A stretch of 50,446 bases of DNA from Bacteroidaceae bacterium (lineage in GTDB: Bacteria > Bacteroidota > Bacteroidia > Bacteroidales > Bacteroidaceae), in NCBI GenBank assembly GCA_017645305.1, contig JAGCPD010000004.1, positions 1 through 50,446 of the forward strand, in the 5' to 3' direction. The notes beneath the pieces were generated by a model. It was not told the DNA's origin, ran no database searches, and saw only the letters and a program-made list of their open reading frames with translations. Of the stretch, positions 34,036 through 42,765 are shown piece by piece (positions within the stretch are counted from its first letter, which is position 1; each line of letters opens with the position of its first letter). The position numbers were made by a program, and so were the translations under genes.

Positions 34036-34881
34036 ATGGAAAAACTAAAGATAGGTATTACACAAGGCAGCATCAACGGAACTGGATATGATCTCATACT
34101 GACTGTTTTTGAAGACCCCGTATCCTTGGAATTGTGCCACCCCGTCATATATGGTGACAAGGACAAAGCCATACAACAGCGCAAGACTTTGAACCTGGCA
34201 ACAAACTTCATAACGATAAACAGCACGGATGAGGTACAGGACGGACGCTTATCACTCCTTTCATGTACAGGAAGCGAAAAGAAAGCACTGGAAGATCTTC
34301 AGGCAAACAACATAGATGCATTAGTGATAACCCCACAGGAAAGCCCCTTCCCCTGTCCTGCCGGCACTACCGAAATACTCATCAACGAAGACATACACAT
34401 GGCGCTGGTTCCAAAAGTGGATAAGGATACAATAGAGAAGTTCAGCCAGACTCTGGTGCGCGACTTTGATTACCAACATCCACGCATTGCCATTCTCAGC
34501 AATGAGACACCAAAGGAAGAGACTGCCGAAAAGATATGCGAGGAAAAACATATGCACGTGTATGGTCCCTATGCCATTAAGGAATTCTTAGAACAAGAAA
34601 AATATATGTTTTTCGACGGCATCATCACCAGCGACAGACAAAAGGCAACAGAAGCTTTCGGAGCCCTTGTTTATGAATACGGCATTCGGTTCTTTGCAGG
34701 AACGGACCATATCATAACTTCACCCTTCCAAGTCAACACAACCAGTTTGAACCATGCCATGTACATTGCCACAGACATATTTAGGAACCGTAAGGCATAC
34801 GATGCAGAACACGAGCATCCTTTACCCAAACTTTTCCACGATAAGCGAGAGGACAAAAACAGCAATAATCAGGTAGAATAG
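34036..34881 (+). CDS. Degenerate PdxA-like protein, probably without the catalytic metal site
   Basis: Homologous to 4-hydroxythreonine-4-phosphate dehydrogenase (vitamin B6 synthesis) but only 281 aa against ~330-365. The fold pattern is recognisable (KIGITQGSINGTGYDLILT; VITPQESPFPCPAGTTEILI; PRIAILSNETPKEET; DGIITSDRQKAT; GTDHIITSPFQVNTTSLNHAMYIA). In PdxA three His ligands bind the metal (in GHTE, NPHAGE and YHDQ); here these read GTTE, NETPKEE and SDRQ, so all three are missing. A regulatory or binding role is more likely than B6 synthesis. It sits between the DUF4837 gene and a sigma-54 activator. Confidence 0.8.
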   Translation: MEKLKIGITQGSINGTGYDLILTVFEDPVSLELCHPVIYGDKDKAIQQRKTLNLATNFITINSTDEVQDGRLSLLSCTGSEKKALEDLQANNIDALVITPQESPFPCPAGTTEILINEDIHMALVPKVDKDTIEKFSQTLVRDFDYQHPRIAILSNETPKEETAEKICEEKHMHVYGPYAIKEFLEQEKYMFFDGIITSDRQKATEAFGALVYEYGIRFFAGTDHIITSPFQVNTTSLNHAMYIATDIFRNRKAYDAEHEHPLPKLFHDKREDKNSNNQVE

Positions 34882-34896
34882 AAGAGCATATCTGAC

Positions 34897-36147
34897 ATGA
34901 AGAAACTGAATATTGACTTACAGGCGCTAAAGAACCAATACAAGATTGTTGGAAAGAACGAGGCACTAAACATCGCCCTGAGAACTGCCATACAGGTAGC
35001 TCCTACTGATCTTTCGGTACTCATCGAAGGTGAGAATGGTGTGGGTAAGGAAACAATTCCTCGTATCATCCATGATTTCAGTCCGTACAAAAACAAGAAA
35101 TACCTTGCCATCAACTGCGGTTCTATACCAGAAGGTACTATAGACAGTGAACTCTTCGGACACGAGAAAGGTGCCTTTACAAACGCCATTAGTGAACACG
35201 AGGGCTATTTTGGGGCAGCCGATGGCGGAACATTGTTTCTTGACGAAATAGGCGAACTGCCCCTAAGTACACAAGCCAGACTATTGCGTGTGTTGGAGAC
35301 TGGCGAATATATAAGGGTAGGAAGCAACTCTATACGCAAGACTACAGCCCGCATCATAGCGGCTACCAACATTAATATCCCTAATGCCATCAGAGAAGGA
35401 AAGTTCAGGCAGGATCTTTACTACAGGCTCTGCCGAGTGAACATCACCATGCCGCCGCTGAGGGAACGGGATGGGGATGTCATCTTGATTTTCAAAGCTT
35501 TTGCATATGAAATGGCCCAGAAATACCAGACCGGAGAAGCTATCCGCCTGACACGGGAAGCTGAAGAGGTAGTAAAATCCTACAAGTGGCCAGGGAATAT
35601 TCGCCAGTTGAGAAATGTAGTTGAGCAGATGAGCGTACTCTCTGAAGAACGCAGCATCACACCAGAGGTATTGGCAAAATTCGGTATCGTTCCCAACTCG
35701 GACAGCGAAATGGGAATTACCATAACAGGCAACAGAAGCTCTGAATCGCAGCACGATTACGAGAAAGAGATTAAGATGCTGGCACATGCCGTACTGCAAC
35801 TGAGAAACGAAGTTGAGGAACTTAAACAGAAGATTCAAGGCGGGGAACCTTCGAACCTGCCTGCCACGGCAACCGTTCCAACGTCCTCTGCCCCCACCTA
35901 TACACACCAAGTGCCTAATATTCCCACGTCCATTCCGCAGACATCAATTCCTGCCGCAGAGATGGATTTCCAAACGGCAGAAGAAGTGTTGGAGGACGAC
36001 ACCCTGAATATCAACGATATGGAGAAGCGGAATATTATAAAATCGCTCCAACGCAACCACTACAGAAGAAAAGATGCAGCAGATGAGCTTGGCATAAGCG
36101 TTCGGACACTATACAGAAAACTGAAAGCCTATGGAATTGAAGAATAA
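34897..36147 (+). CDS. Sigma-54-type AAA+ transcriptional activator without receiver domain
   Basis: AAA+ enhancer-binding protein followed by a Fis-type helix-turn-helix. Walker A GENGVGKE at ~45-52, sigma-54 loop GAFTNA at 92-97 (consensus GAFTGA), Walker B GGTLFLDEIGEL, arginine-finger region RQDLYYRL, WPGNIRQLRN sensor II, then a proline/threonine-rich linker (~300-365) and HTH IIKSLQRNHYRRKDAADELGISVRTLYRKLK. No N-terminal sensing domain, so control must come from elsewhere. The Gly-to-Asn change in GAFTGA is notable. Overlaps lptE by 17 nt. Confidence 0.92.
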   Translation: MKKLNIDLQALKNQYKIVGKNEALNIALRTAIQVAPTDLSVLIEGENGVGKETIPRIIHDFSPYKNKKYLAINCGSIPEGTIDSELFGHEKGAFTNAISEHEGYFGAADGGTLFLDEIGELPLSTQARLLRVLETGEYIRVGSNSIRKTTARIIAATNINIPNAIREGKFRQDLYYRLCRVNITMPPLRERDGDVILIFKAFAYEMAQKYQTGEAIRLTREAEEVVKSYKWPGNIRQLRNVVEQMSVLSEERSITPEVLAKFGIVPNSDSEMGITITGNRSSESQHDYEKEIKMLAHAVLQLRNEVEELKQKIQGGEPSNLPATATVPTSSAPTYTHQVPNIPTSIPQTSIPAAEMDFQTAEEVLEDDTLNINDMEKRNIIKSLQRNHYRRKDAADELGISVRTLYRKLKAYGIEE

Positions 36148-36655
36148 AAAATGGACAGGCTTACTGGTGGCAGGCTGCCTGTGTATCCTATTCTGTGCTT
36201 GCAGAATCGAATACAAGTTCAATGGAGCAAGCATCGACTACCAACTTACCAAGACTATACAGATTGACAACTTCCCCATCCGTAGTACATATGTTTGGGC
36301 ACCCATGCAGTCTATTTTCCAGAATAAGCTGACCGACATTTATGCCAACCAGACAAGACTTCGGCAGGTAAAGAAGAACGGTGACCTGCAACTCTCTGGC
36401 GAGATAACACACTTCGACCAGTATAACAAAAGCATCTCGAGCGAAGGTTACAGTAGTCAAGTGCAGCTGAAAATGACGGTGAATGTGCGTTTTGTCAATA
36501 ACAAGAAACACGAGGAGGATTTCGAGCGTCAGTTTACTGCCACAACAGAGTACGATGCCAGTCAGCAGCTGACAGCCGTACAAGAGGAACTGGTAACGCA
36601 GATGTCAAAGGACATTACGGAACAGATATTCAATGCAACGGTAGCTAACTGGTAA
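36131..36655 (+). CDS. lptE: LptE-like LPS-assembly lipoprotein
   Basis: Probable outer-membrane lipoprotein that plugs LptD during LPS export, of the Bacteroidetes LptE type. 174 aa; N-terminal hydrophobic segment ending in LFCAC, giving a lipidated Cys (~22-24). The mature part begins with YKFNGASIDY and contains QSIFQNKLTDIYANQTRL and GDLQLSGEITHFD, typical of the LptE/RlpB fold. It starts within the activator gene (17-nt overlap), so translation is probably coupled. Confidence 0.85.
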   Translation: MELKNKKWTGLLVAGCLCILFCACRIEYKFNGASIDYQLTKTIQIDNFPIRSTYVWAPMQSIFQNKLTDIYANQTRLRQVKKNGDLQLSGEITHFDQYNKSISSEGYSSQVQLKMTVNVRFVNNKKHEEDFERQFTATTEYDASQQLTAVQEELVTQMSKDITEQIFNATVANW

Positions 36656-36672
36656 CATAAAAGAAAGGGACA

Positions 36673-37401
36673 ATGCCAAGACATTTGATAGACTTTATCA
36701 GAAGGCCGAACAGTATGGACCAGCAAACAATATCCATGCTGAAGAGTATGAAAGACGAACACCCGTATTTTCACTCTGCCCGCATACTGTTACTGCAAGC
36801 ACTTTACAAGCATCACTCTCCCCAATTCGACGAGGAGCTTCGTTTTACGGCTCCCCTGTTACCCGACAGGCAAGCCATATTCCATCTGACAGAAGAACCC
36901 AACTACCAGAAAAAAGAAGAACGCAGAAAATTCGACACAGAAGATACAGAGACCGACAAGTCGCAACGGACAAATCTGCTTATTTCCGACTTTCTGGAGA
37001 GTCAGCCCAAGGAACAGATACAGAGTGCACGATATCCTATCGACGCCACCCAAGACTACATAGGTTTTCTGCTCCAGAACGAAGCACAGGAAGAGGAAGA
37101 ACCAGACGTACCCATGAATGGCGGCGGTGTGGTGGAAGATTTTCTGAATCAAGAGCCTGTGAGAATTGTATTGAAAGAAAATGAAACAAATACAGAAGTT
37201 TCTGAAAAAAAGGAAGAAAAAGAAGAAGAGAACGAGATTTTAACAGAAACTTTGGCTGGAATTTATATAAAACAAGGTAAATTTGAGAACGCAATCAAAA
37301 TTATCCGGCAATTATCCTTGAAATATCCGAAAAAAAATCGTTACTTTGCAGACCAAATCCGATTTTTGGAGAAATTGATAATAAATAACAAAAACAAATA
37401 A
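36673..37401 (+). CDS. Hypothetical protein with C-terminal TPR-like helices
   Basis: 242 aa, no signal peptide. The N-terminal ~75 residues are helical (MKDEHPYFHSARILLLQAL), the middle is acidic and low complexity (~160-195, Glu/Lys-rich), and the end resembles one TPR unit (LAGIYIKQGKFENAIKIIRQLSLKYPKKNRYFADQI, at ~200-235). It lies between lptE and secG (gaps 17 and 10 nt) in the same operon. I do not recognise a named family; a scaffold or assembly role is only a guess. Confidence 0.75.
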   Translation: MPRHLIDFIRRPNSMDQQTISMLKSMKDEHPYFHSARILLLQALYKHHSPQFDEELRFTAPLLPDRQAIFHLTEEPNYQKKEERRKFDTEDTETDKSQRTNLLISDFLESQPKEQIQSARYPIDATQDYIGFLLQNEAQEEEEPDVPMNGGGVVEDFLNQEPVRIVLKENETNTEVSEKKEEKEEENEILTETLAGIYIKQGKFENAIKIIRQLSLKYPKKNRYFADQIRFLEKLIINNKNK

Positions 37402-37411
37402 TAAATAAAAC

Positions 37412-37759
37412 ATGTACACTTCAATCGTAATTTTGGTTGTCCTGGCATCCGTTCTGATGTGTCTTATTGTACTGATTCAGGAGTCTAAGGGTGGCGGATT
37501 GGCAGCCGACTATTCAAACAACAATCAAATTCTGGGTGCTCCCAAAACAACAAATTTCATCGAGAAAGCAACTTGGGGTCTGGCAGCTGCAATGATTGCA
37601 CTAAGCGTCATCAGCGTTGCTTTCCTGAACAATGGCAGCAGTAACGAGTCTGTTATTCAGCAGAACGCTATTGAGCAGGCTGCAACCAACCCTAATAACG
37701 TTCCCGGTATGATTCAGCCTTCAGTAGAGACTCCTGCAGAAACTCCCGCTAAGCAGTAA
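37412..37759 (+). CDS. secG: Preprotein translocase subunit SecG
   Basis: Small membrane subunit of SecYEG. Two hydrophobic segments (~1-22 and ~52-72) flank the conserved ESKGGGLAADYSNNNQILGAPKTTNFIEKATWGLA region (spanning ~24-56). 115 aa; the C-terminal tail after ~75 is Asn/Pro/Glu-rich and longer than in E. coli. Placed between the TPR-like gene and the BadF-type kinase. Confidence 0.93.
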   Translation: MYTSIVILVVLASVLMCLIVLIQESKGGGLAADYSNNNQILGAPKTTNFIEKATWGLAAAMIALSVISVAFLNNGSSNESVIQQNAIEQAATNPNNVPGMIQPSVETPAETPAKQ

Positions 37760-37770
37760 AATCTGGCTCT

Positions 37771-38643
37771 ATGGTAAACTGCATTCTTATAGCAGATAGC
37801 GGTTCAACCAAAACAGACTGGATTCTTACAATAGCAAAGAATAGCATCCTGGAAGTCGAGACAATGGGTATCAACCCTGTCAGAGACTCCCAGGATGCTA
37901 TTTTAAATATTTTAAAAAATGAATTGGTGTCAAAACTTCCAAAAGAACACACCATCAGCGAAATTTACTTCTATGGAGCAGGCTGCATAGATCCGTATAA
38001 AAAAAATGTCGAAGAGGCGCTTTCCTATATCTTCACCACTGTTGAAAAGATTGCTGTAGAGAGCGATCTGTTAGGAGCGGCAAGAGCACTCTGCGGCAAC
38101 AAGGCAGGAATAGCCTGCATTTTGGGAACAGGTTCTAACAGCTGCCTGTACGACGGAAAGGAAATCATTTGTAACACACCGCCTTTAGGCTATATTCTGG
38201 GCGATGAAGGAGGCGGTGCGTTTCTTGGCAAGACCTTGGTGGGAAACGTATTAAAGAAAATTTTCAGCCAAGAGCTTCAGAAAAGTTTCCTGGAAAGATT
38301 CCATCTTACCCCCCCTATTATTATAAATAAGGTATATAGGGAACCCATGCCCAACCGATTTCTGGCTTCATTGGTTCCGTTTCTGGCAGAGCATAGAAAA
38401 GAGGCAGAAATACATGAAATGCTTGTATGGGCTTTCCGTCAGTTTTATATCAGAAATGTAAAGGCTTACCAGCATCCCGAGATGGAAATTAACTTCGTCG
38501 GAAGCATTGCTTTTTACTTTGAACAGGAATTATTGGAAGCAGCTGCAAAAGAAGGGCTTAAAATTGGAAAAATTCTGCATAAACCAGCTTGGGAGATAGC
38601 CGATTATCACAGAAAAAGCCTGTTTAAAGGCGAAAAATGTTAA
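37771..38643 (+). CDS. BadF/BadG/N-acetylglucosamine-kinase-type ATPase
   Basis: ASKHA-fold sugar kinase related to N-acetylglucosamine kinase. Phosphate-1 motif IADSGSTKTDWIL at residues ~6-18, phosphate-2 GTGSNSCLYDG (~118-128) and GYILGDEGGGAFLGKTL are clear; 290 aa is the usual length. It might phosphorylate an amino sugar (GlcNAc or similar) during cell-wall recycling. Eleven nt after secG, last gene of the operon. The small-RNA promoter region begins directly after its stop codon. Confidence 0.88.
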   Translation: MVNCILIADSGSTKTDWILTIAKNSILEVETMGINPVRDSQDAILNILKNELVSKLPKEHTISEIYFYGAGCIDPYKKNVEEALSYIFTTVEKIAVESDLLGAARALCGNKAGIACILGTGSNSCLYDGKEIICNTPPLGYILGDEGGGAFLGKTLVGNVLKKIFSQELQKSFLERFHLTPPIIINKVYREPMPNRFLASLVPFLAEHRKEAEIHEMLVWAFRQFYIRNVKAYQHPEMEINFVGSIAFYFEQELLEAAAKEGLKIGKILHKPAWEIADYHRKSLFKGEKC

Positions 38644-38656
38644 AAAATGACGAAAT

Positions 38657-38712
38657 ATGTTATATAACATGTAACAAACACTTGCATGGTGTTATCAAAA
38701 CGCCTAAATTTG
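38657..38712 (+). promoter_or_regulatory. Promoter and upstream palindrome of small RNA copy A
   Basis: Perfect palindrome ATGTTATATAACAT (38657-38670), then 11 nt, TTG (38682-38684), 20 bp and TAAATTTG (38705-38712). The same palindrome core TGTTAnnTAACA and the same spacings occur before copy B. Confidence 0.72.
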
Positions 38713-38717
38713 CAATC

Positions 38718-38800
38718 GTTATCCTGAAAACAATCTTTTTACCTTAAACAAAACTAATACCTAAAAGATGGAGGGCAGCTGTGAAGCCGCCCTCTATTTT
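38718..38800 (+). ncRNA. Candidate small RNA, copy A
   Basis: About 83 nt, predicted from GTTATCCTG (38718, also present in copy B) through the core at 38728-38748, CTAATAC (38754-38760) and the terminator hairpin GAGGGC/GCCCTC (38771-38794) with TATTTTAATTT after it. The 21-nt core is identical to copy B. UCUUUUUACCUU (38734-38745) can pair with the OmpP1/FadL start region, and the core pairs with the third RNA at 46850-46913. No ORF is apparent. Not placed in a database family by me; ends are inferred. Confidence 0.74.
38771..38800 (+). terminator. Terminator of small RNA A, shared with ysxC
   Basis: GAGGGC (38771-38776) pairs with GCCCTC (38789-38794), with a further partial inner helix, followed by TATTTTAATTT. 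On the minus strand the same stem can end ysxC transcription. Confidence 0.72.
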
Positions 38801-38808
38801 AATTTCCT

Positions 38809-39411
38809 TTACTTTACCAACGTTTTGTTTATTTCATCAATGTAATTCAGGATTTCTTCGCGCCCCGTTTTTGTTTCGGAACTGGTAATAAAATAAGGCG
38901 GAAGTTCTTCCCACTGTTTCTCAAGTTCTGCAAGGTAATGACTTACATTACCCTTTAGTTTTGCTTTTGACACCTTATCAGACTTGGTGAAAACTATGCT
39001 GAAAGGAACGCCATTCTCTCCCAACCACTCCATAAACTCCATATCTATCAGCTGAGGCTCGTGACGTACATCTATAAGCAGGAACAGGTTGGTCATCTGC
39101 TCACGGTCCAAGATGTAGGTAGTTATCATGTGTTCGAACTTCTCTGCATCTTTCTTGCTCCTCTTGGCATAGCCATAGCCAGGAAGATCTACCAGATACC
39201 ACTCTCCATTAATAATAAAATGGTTTATCAGAATGGTCTTGCCAGGTGTGGACGATGTCTTAGCCAACTTACTCTTACCTGTAAGCATATTAATCAGACT
39301 AGACTTCCCCACGTTACTACGCCCGATGAAAGCATATTCGGGCAGACTGCTGTCAGGACACTGGTCAATGCGTGCACTGCTTACAAAAAAATCGGCTGAC
39401 TTGATTTGCAT
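38809..39411 (-). CDS. ysxC: Ribosome biogenesis GTP-binding protein YsxC/EngB
   Basis: Essential GTPase of 50S subunit assembly. G1 [14 protein letters not shown] at ~28-41, G3 DLPGYGYA, G4 TKSDK and a C-terminal [12 protein letters not shown] (G5-like) are present; 200 aa is standard. Monocistronic or paired with the DUF3078 gene, which ends 30 nt upstream of its start. Confidence 0.96.
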   Translation of the reverse strand: MQIKSADFFVSSARIDQCPDSSLPEYAFIGRSNVGKSSLINMLTGKSKLAKTSSTPGKTILINHFIINGEWYLVDLPGYGYAKRSKKDAEKFEHMITTYILDREQMTNLFLLIDVRHEPQLIDMEFMEWLGENGVPFSIVFTKSDKVSKAKLKGNVSHYLAELEKQWEELPPYFITSSETKTGREEILNYIDEINKTLVK

Positions 39412-39441
39412 ACTTATATAATATAATATTAAAGTGATGTG

Positions 39442-40749
39442 CTAGAAATTGTAATTCAGTCCAATGCTCAGGTTCTCATTGAACATGATGTATTTGCCAT
39501 TTGCATTCCTGAATCTGGGAGCACTATCGTCCAGTATAGGATTCAAAATCAACTTAGCAGAAATCAGTTTTGTGACAACAAAATTTATTTCGTTATACCA
39601 GTCAATCTTAGTATAATGGTAGTTGCTCTGCCACAATATTCTGCTTGACCACGTAACCTGATTGCAAATCTTATAGGTAGTGTTCAGTGTTGCAGTAGGA
39701 CCAAAAGTGTGCTTAGCATGTTTGCCTTCATCAATTCCATGATACGTGGCAAGTTCCTCACGTCCTACATATTTAAGATGGTAAGCCAATGGAGCCACAT
39801 TCAAAGTTCCTGTAAAACGCTTCTTCTTGCCGTATTGGAAATCATATTTCATACCAGGACCAATAGACAGGTCCATGGGAGAGAATATCTTTGAATGAAG
39901 GTCTTCTGTATTGGCAAAGTAATTAGGAAGCACCTGTGTGTCCATAATAACCAGACAAGAGTAGTATAATGTCTTATATGCCTTGTAACCGAAGTTTGTT
40001 GTATATATGAGTTTGTTGACGGTTGGGCGGAATGATCTCTTGCTGTCGCTTGGAGATGTCTGGGCTCCCACTTGCAGTTCCAGCGTATTATCCCATACAA
40101 TTTTACGCTGATTGTTGTAATTGGCTTTTAACGTTAGATAAAAGTTGCCTGTGAAGTTATTCTCACCGCCCTTATGCCAATTCTCAGAGAAATGGCTCTG
40201 CGAAAACTGTAAGGATGTATTGCCCGAGAATTTCCAGAAATTTGGACGACGCGTTATCACCTGGATGTTTTCGTCTAATGTGGGAGAAAGATTAGCCTCG
40301 CCCACCTTTTCCGAAAGTTTCTCCTTTACGTTTATTTTCTCGTTGATATCATCCCTGAACTGACCCTGATTTCTGATGCTGTCCTCTATCTGCTGAACAA
40401 GTTCGGGGTACTTGGCATAAATTCTGGCCAACATGGTATTGATGTAATACAGAGTCTGAAGCTGCTTGTCGGCATAGGTGGAATCTGTACCGCTCATCAT
40501 CTGATGCAGAGGAGTTGAATACAACGTTGGAGCCGAAAGAATCTGATAATAGTAGGCATTAGGTGCAGGGTAAGAAGTAATGTTACCTACTGAATCGCGC
40601 CTTTCTACCAGTCTCTGCAACTTCTGCAGGTAACCGCTGATAATAGAAAAAGTATCTGCCTTAGTCTCTATATCCCTGGCAATTCCTTCCCGTGCATTAA
40701 TTCCAAGGAACGCGCCCAATACAAATATAATTATAAACAATGACCTCAT
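39442..40749 (-). CDS. DUF3078 family outer-membrane beta-barrel protein
   Basis: 435 aa with signal peptide (MRSLFIIIFVLGAFLGINA). Residues ~165-435 form alternating beta strands with the DUF3078 signature FSQSHFSENWHKGGENNF, TLELQVGAQ and a C-terminal aromatic residue (GLNYNF), pointing to an outer-membrane barrel. The first ~150 residues are helical. Function unknown; the family is confined to Bacteroidetes. A -7 box TATCTTTG (40773-40766) lies upstream without a well-spaced -33 box. Confidence 0.87.
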   Translation of the reverse strand: MRSLFIIIFVLGAFLGINAREGIARDIETKADTFSIISGYLQKLQRLVERRDSVGNITSYPAPNAYYYQILSAPTLYSTPLHQMMSGTDSTYADKQLQTLYYINTMLARIYAKYPELVQQIEDSIRNQGQFRDDINEKINVKEKLSEKVGEANLSPTLDENIQVITRRPNFWKFSGNTSLQFSQSHFSENWHKGGENNFTGNFYLTLKANYNNQRKIVWDNTLELQVGAQTSPSDSKRSFRPTVNKLIYTTNFGYKAYKTLYYSCLVIMDTQVLPNYFANTEDLHSKIFSPMDLSIGPGMKYDFQYGKKKRFTGTLNVAPLAYHLKYVGREELATYHGIDEGKHAKHTFGPTATLNTTYKICNQVTWSSRILWQSNYHYTKIDWYNEINFVVTKLISAKLILNPILDDSAPRFRNANGKYIMFNENLSIGLNYNF

Positions 40750-40818
40750 TACTTCTATTTTTGCGCAAAGATAGCTATTTTAGAGACAAAAACGAAGAAG
40801 GTTTCGGATTTTTTTTTG

Positions 40819-40826
40819 TAATTTTG
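40819..40826 (+). promoter_or_regulatory. -7 box of yidC
   Basis: TAATTTTG at 40819-40826, about 43 nt before ATG 40869; the -33 element is not clear. Confidence 0.5.
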
Positions 40827-40868
40827 CCCCCTAATAGTGACTCTTTAGAAAAAACAACAAAATAACAT

Positions 40869-42737
40869 ATGGATAAGAATACAATTACAGGTTTCATTCT
40901 GATGGCATTGGTTGTCATTGCCTTCAGCTGGTACAGCCAACCGTCTGAGGAAGAACGCCAGCGGATGATGGCTCAGCAAGACAGCATTGCCGCTGTTGAA
41001 AAACAGAAAGCAGAAAATGCAGAAAAAGAGATGCTGCAGAAAGCAGCAGAAAAAGCAGTTGAACAGGTTGCAGACAGCAACGCCCTTTTCTTTGCCCAGC
41101 GGCAGGGACAGGAGCAGGAGATTGTACTCAAGAACAATAAGGTAAAGATTACCTTGAGCACCTTGGGCGGTACCATTCAGAATGCAGAGATTCTGGGCTT
41201 TAAGAGCCGCTGGTACGAAGGTGACGTAACACTCATGACCCGCAAGGATGCTGAGATGACCTTCTCGCTGGCCGGCAAGCAGGACAACATCATCAGCAAC
41301 CAGCTTTTCTTTACACCTGTCGAACAGACTGACAGCAGCGTAATTATGACGGCACAGCAAGATGGCAAGCAACTGAACATCAGCTATTGCCTGCAGCCCA
41401 ACTCCTATATGGTAGATATCTCCTTGCAGGTTATAGGTTTGGATGGCTTCTTTGCTCCAAACATGAAGACGATGGACATCAGTTGGACCGACCGCATCAT
41501 GCAGCAAGAGAAAGGTTACGATTTTGAGAACCGCTACAGCAGCCTCACCTATATGCGCAAAGATAAAGGAACAAAGAATCTTAGCGAGACAAGTGATGAC
41601 AAAAAAGAACCGGAAGAAGTCCTCAGTTGGGTAGCTTTTAAAAACCAGTTCTTCAGCGCAGTACTTATTGCCCCGCAAGACTTCACAGAAGCTCAGTTAG
41701 CCAGTACACAGGAGAAAGAAAAGCAGAACGGCTTCCTGAAGACTTATGAGGCACAACTGAAAACCTTCTTCGACCCTACAGGCAACAAGCCTACTAAACT
41801 GCAGATGTACCTGGGTCCCAACGATTTCCACACCCTACAGGCACACAACAAATTTAGCCAGACCGACAAGAATCCCGAACTGGAAGAGCTGGTAGATCTG
41901 GGTTGGCCTATCTTCCGTTGGATTAACCGTTGGTTCATTATGCCCCTCTTTGACTGGCTCACCGGCTTTGGTATGAATATGGGAATTGTACTGCTCCTAC
42001 TCACCATCATTGTAAAGGTACTGGTTTATCCCACCACCAAGAAGAGTTTTATGAGCAGCGCCAAAATGCGTGTGCTGAAGCCTCAGATTGACGCACTCAG
42101 CGCCAAGTATCCCAAGAAAGAAGATGCCATGAAGAAGCAACAGGAAATGATGCAGATTTACAGTCAGTACGGTGTCAGTCCTATGGGCGGTTGCCTGCCC
42201 ATGCTCATTCAGATGCCCATCTGGGTAGCCCTCTTCAACTTTGTGCCCAATGCTATCGAGCTGCGCGGAGAGAAGTTCCTCTGGGCCGAAGACCTGAGTG
42301 CTTATGATGACATCATAAATTGGGGACACAACGTATGGCTCATTGGCGACCACCTGAGCATCTTCTGTCTGCTCTTCAGCCTCACCAATATTATCAACAC
42401 GTGGATTAGCATGCGCCAACAGCAGAACCAGATGAGTGGCGAACAGGCTCAACAGATGAAGATGATGCGGTATATGATGTATATTATGCCACTGATGTTC
42501 TTCTTCATGTTCAACAACTACAGCAGCGGCCTTTGCTACTACTACTTCCTCTCAGGTCTTACCAGCATCCTTATTATGTGGTTCCTGCGTAAGACTACAG
42601 ACGATGCCCAGTTGCTGAGCAAACTGGAAGCTTATCGTGAACAGCATAAGAACGACCCCAAGAAAGTCAGCAATCTGGCAGCACGACTGGAAGCCCTCCA
42701 GAAGATGCAGGCCGAACAGCAGGCAAAACGTAAATAG
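40869..42737 (+). CDS. yidC: Membrane protein insertase YidC
   Basis: Inserts and folds inner-membrane proteins with or without SecYEG. 622 aa: N-terminal membrane segment (~7-22), charged linker, periplasmic beta-sandwich (~60-330), then the five-helix core starting FGMNMGIVLLLLTIIVKVLVYPTTKKSFMSSAKMRVL (region ~370-405). The position of the groove Arg of E. coli YidC is Lys here (IIVKVLVYP). A basic tail ends the protein. Divergent from DUF3078. Confidence 0.96.
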   Translation: MDKNTITGFILMALVVIAFSWYSQPSEEERQRMMAQQDSIAAVEKQKAENAEKEMLQKAAEKAVEQVADSNALFFAQRQGQEQEIVLKNNKVKITLSTLGGTIQNAEILGFKSRWYEGDVTLMTRKDAEMTFSLAGKQDNIISNQLFFTPVEQTDSSVIMTAQQDGKQLNISYCLQPNSYMVDISLQVIGLDGFFAPNMKTMDISWTDRIMQQEKGYDFENRYSSLTYMRKDKGTKNLSETSDDKKEPEEVLSWVAFKNQFFSAVLIAPQDFTEAQLASTQEKEKQNGFLKTYEAQLKTFFDPTGNKPTKLQMYLGPNDFHTLQAHNKFSQTDKNPELEELVDLGWPIFRWINRWFIMPLFDWLTGFGMNMGIVLLLLTIIVKVLVYPTTKKSFMSSAKMRVLKPQIDALSAKYPKKEDAMKKQQEMMQIYSQYGVSPMGGCLPMLIQMPIWVALFNFVPNAIELRGEKFLWAEDLSAYDDIINWGHNVWLIGDHLSIFCLLFSLTNIINTWISMRQQQNQMSGEQAQQMKMMRYMMYIMPLMFFFMFNNYSSGLCYYYFLSGLTSILIMWFLRKTTDDAQLLSKLEAYREQHKNDPKKVSNLAARLEALQKMQAEQQAKRK

Positions 42738-42765
42738 ATTAAGCATTTAAAGATTAAAATTGATT

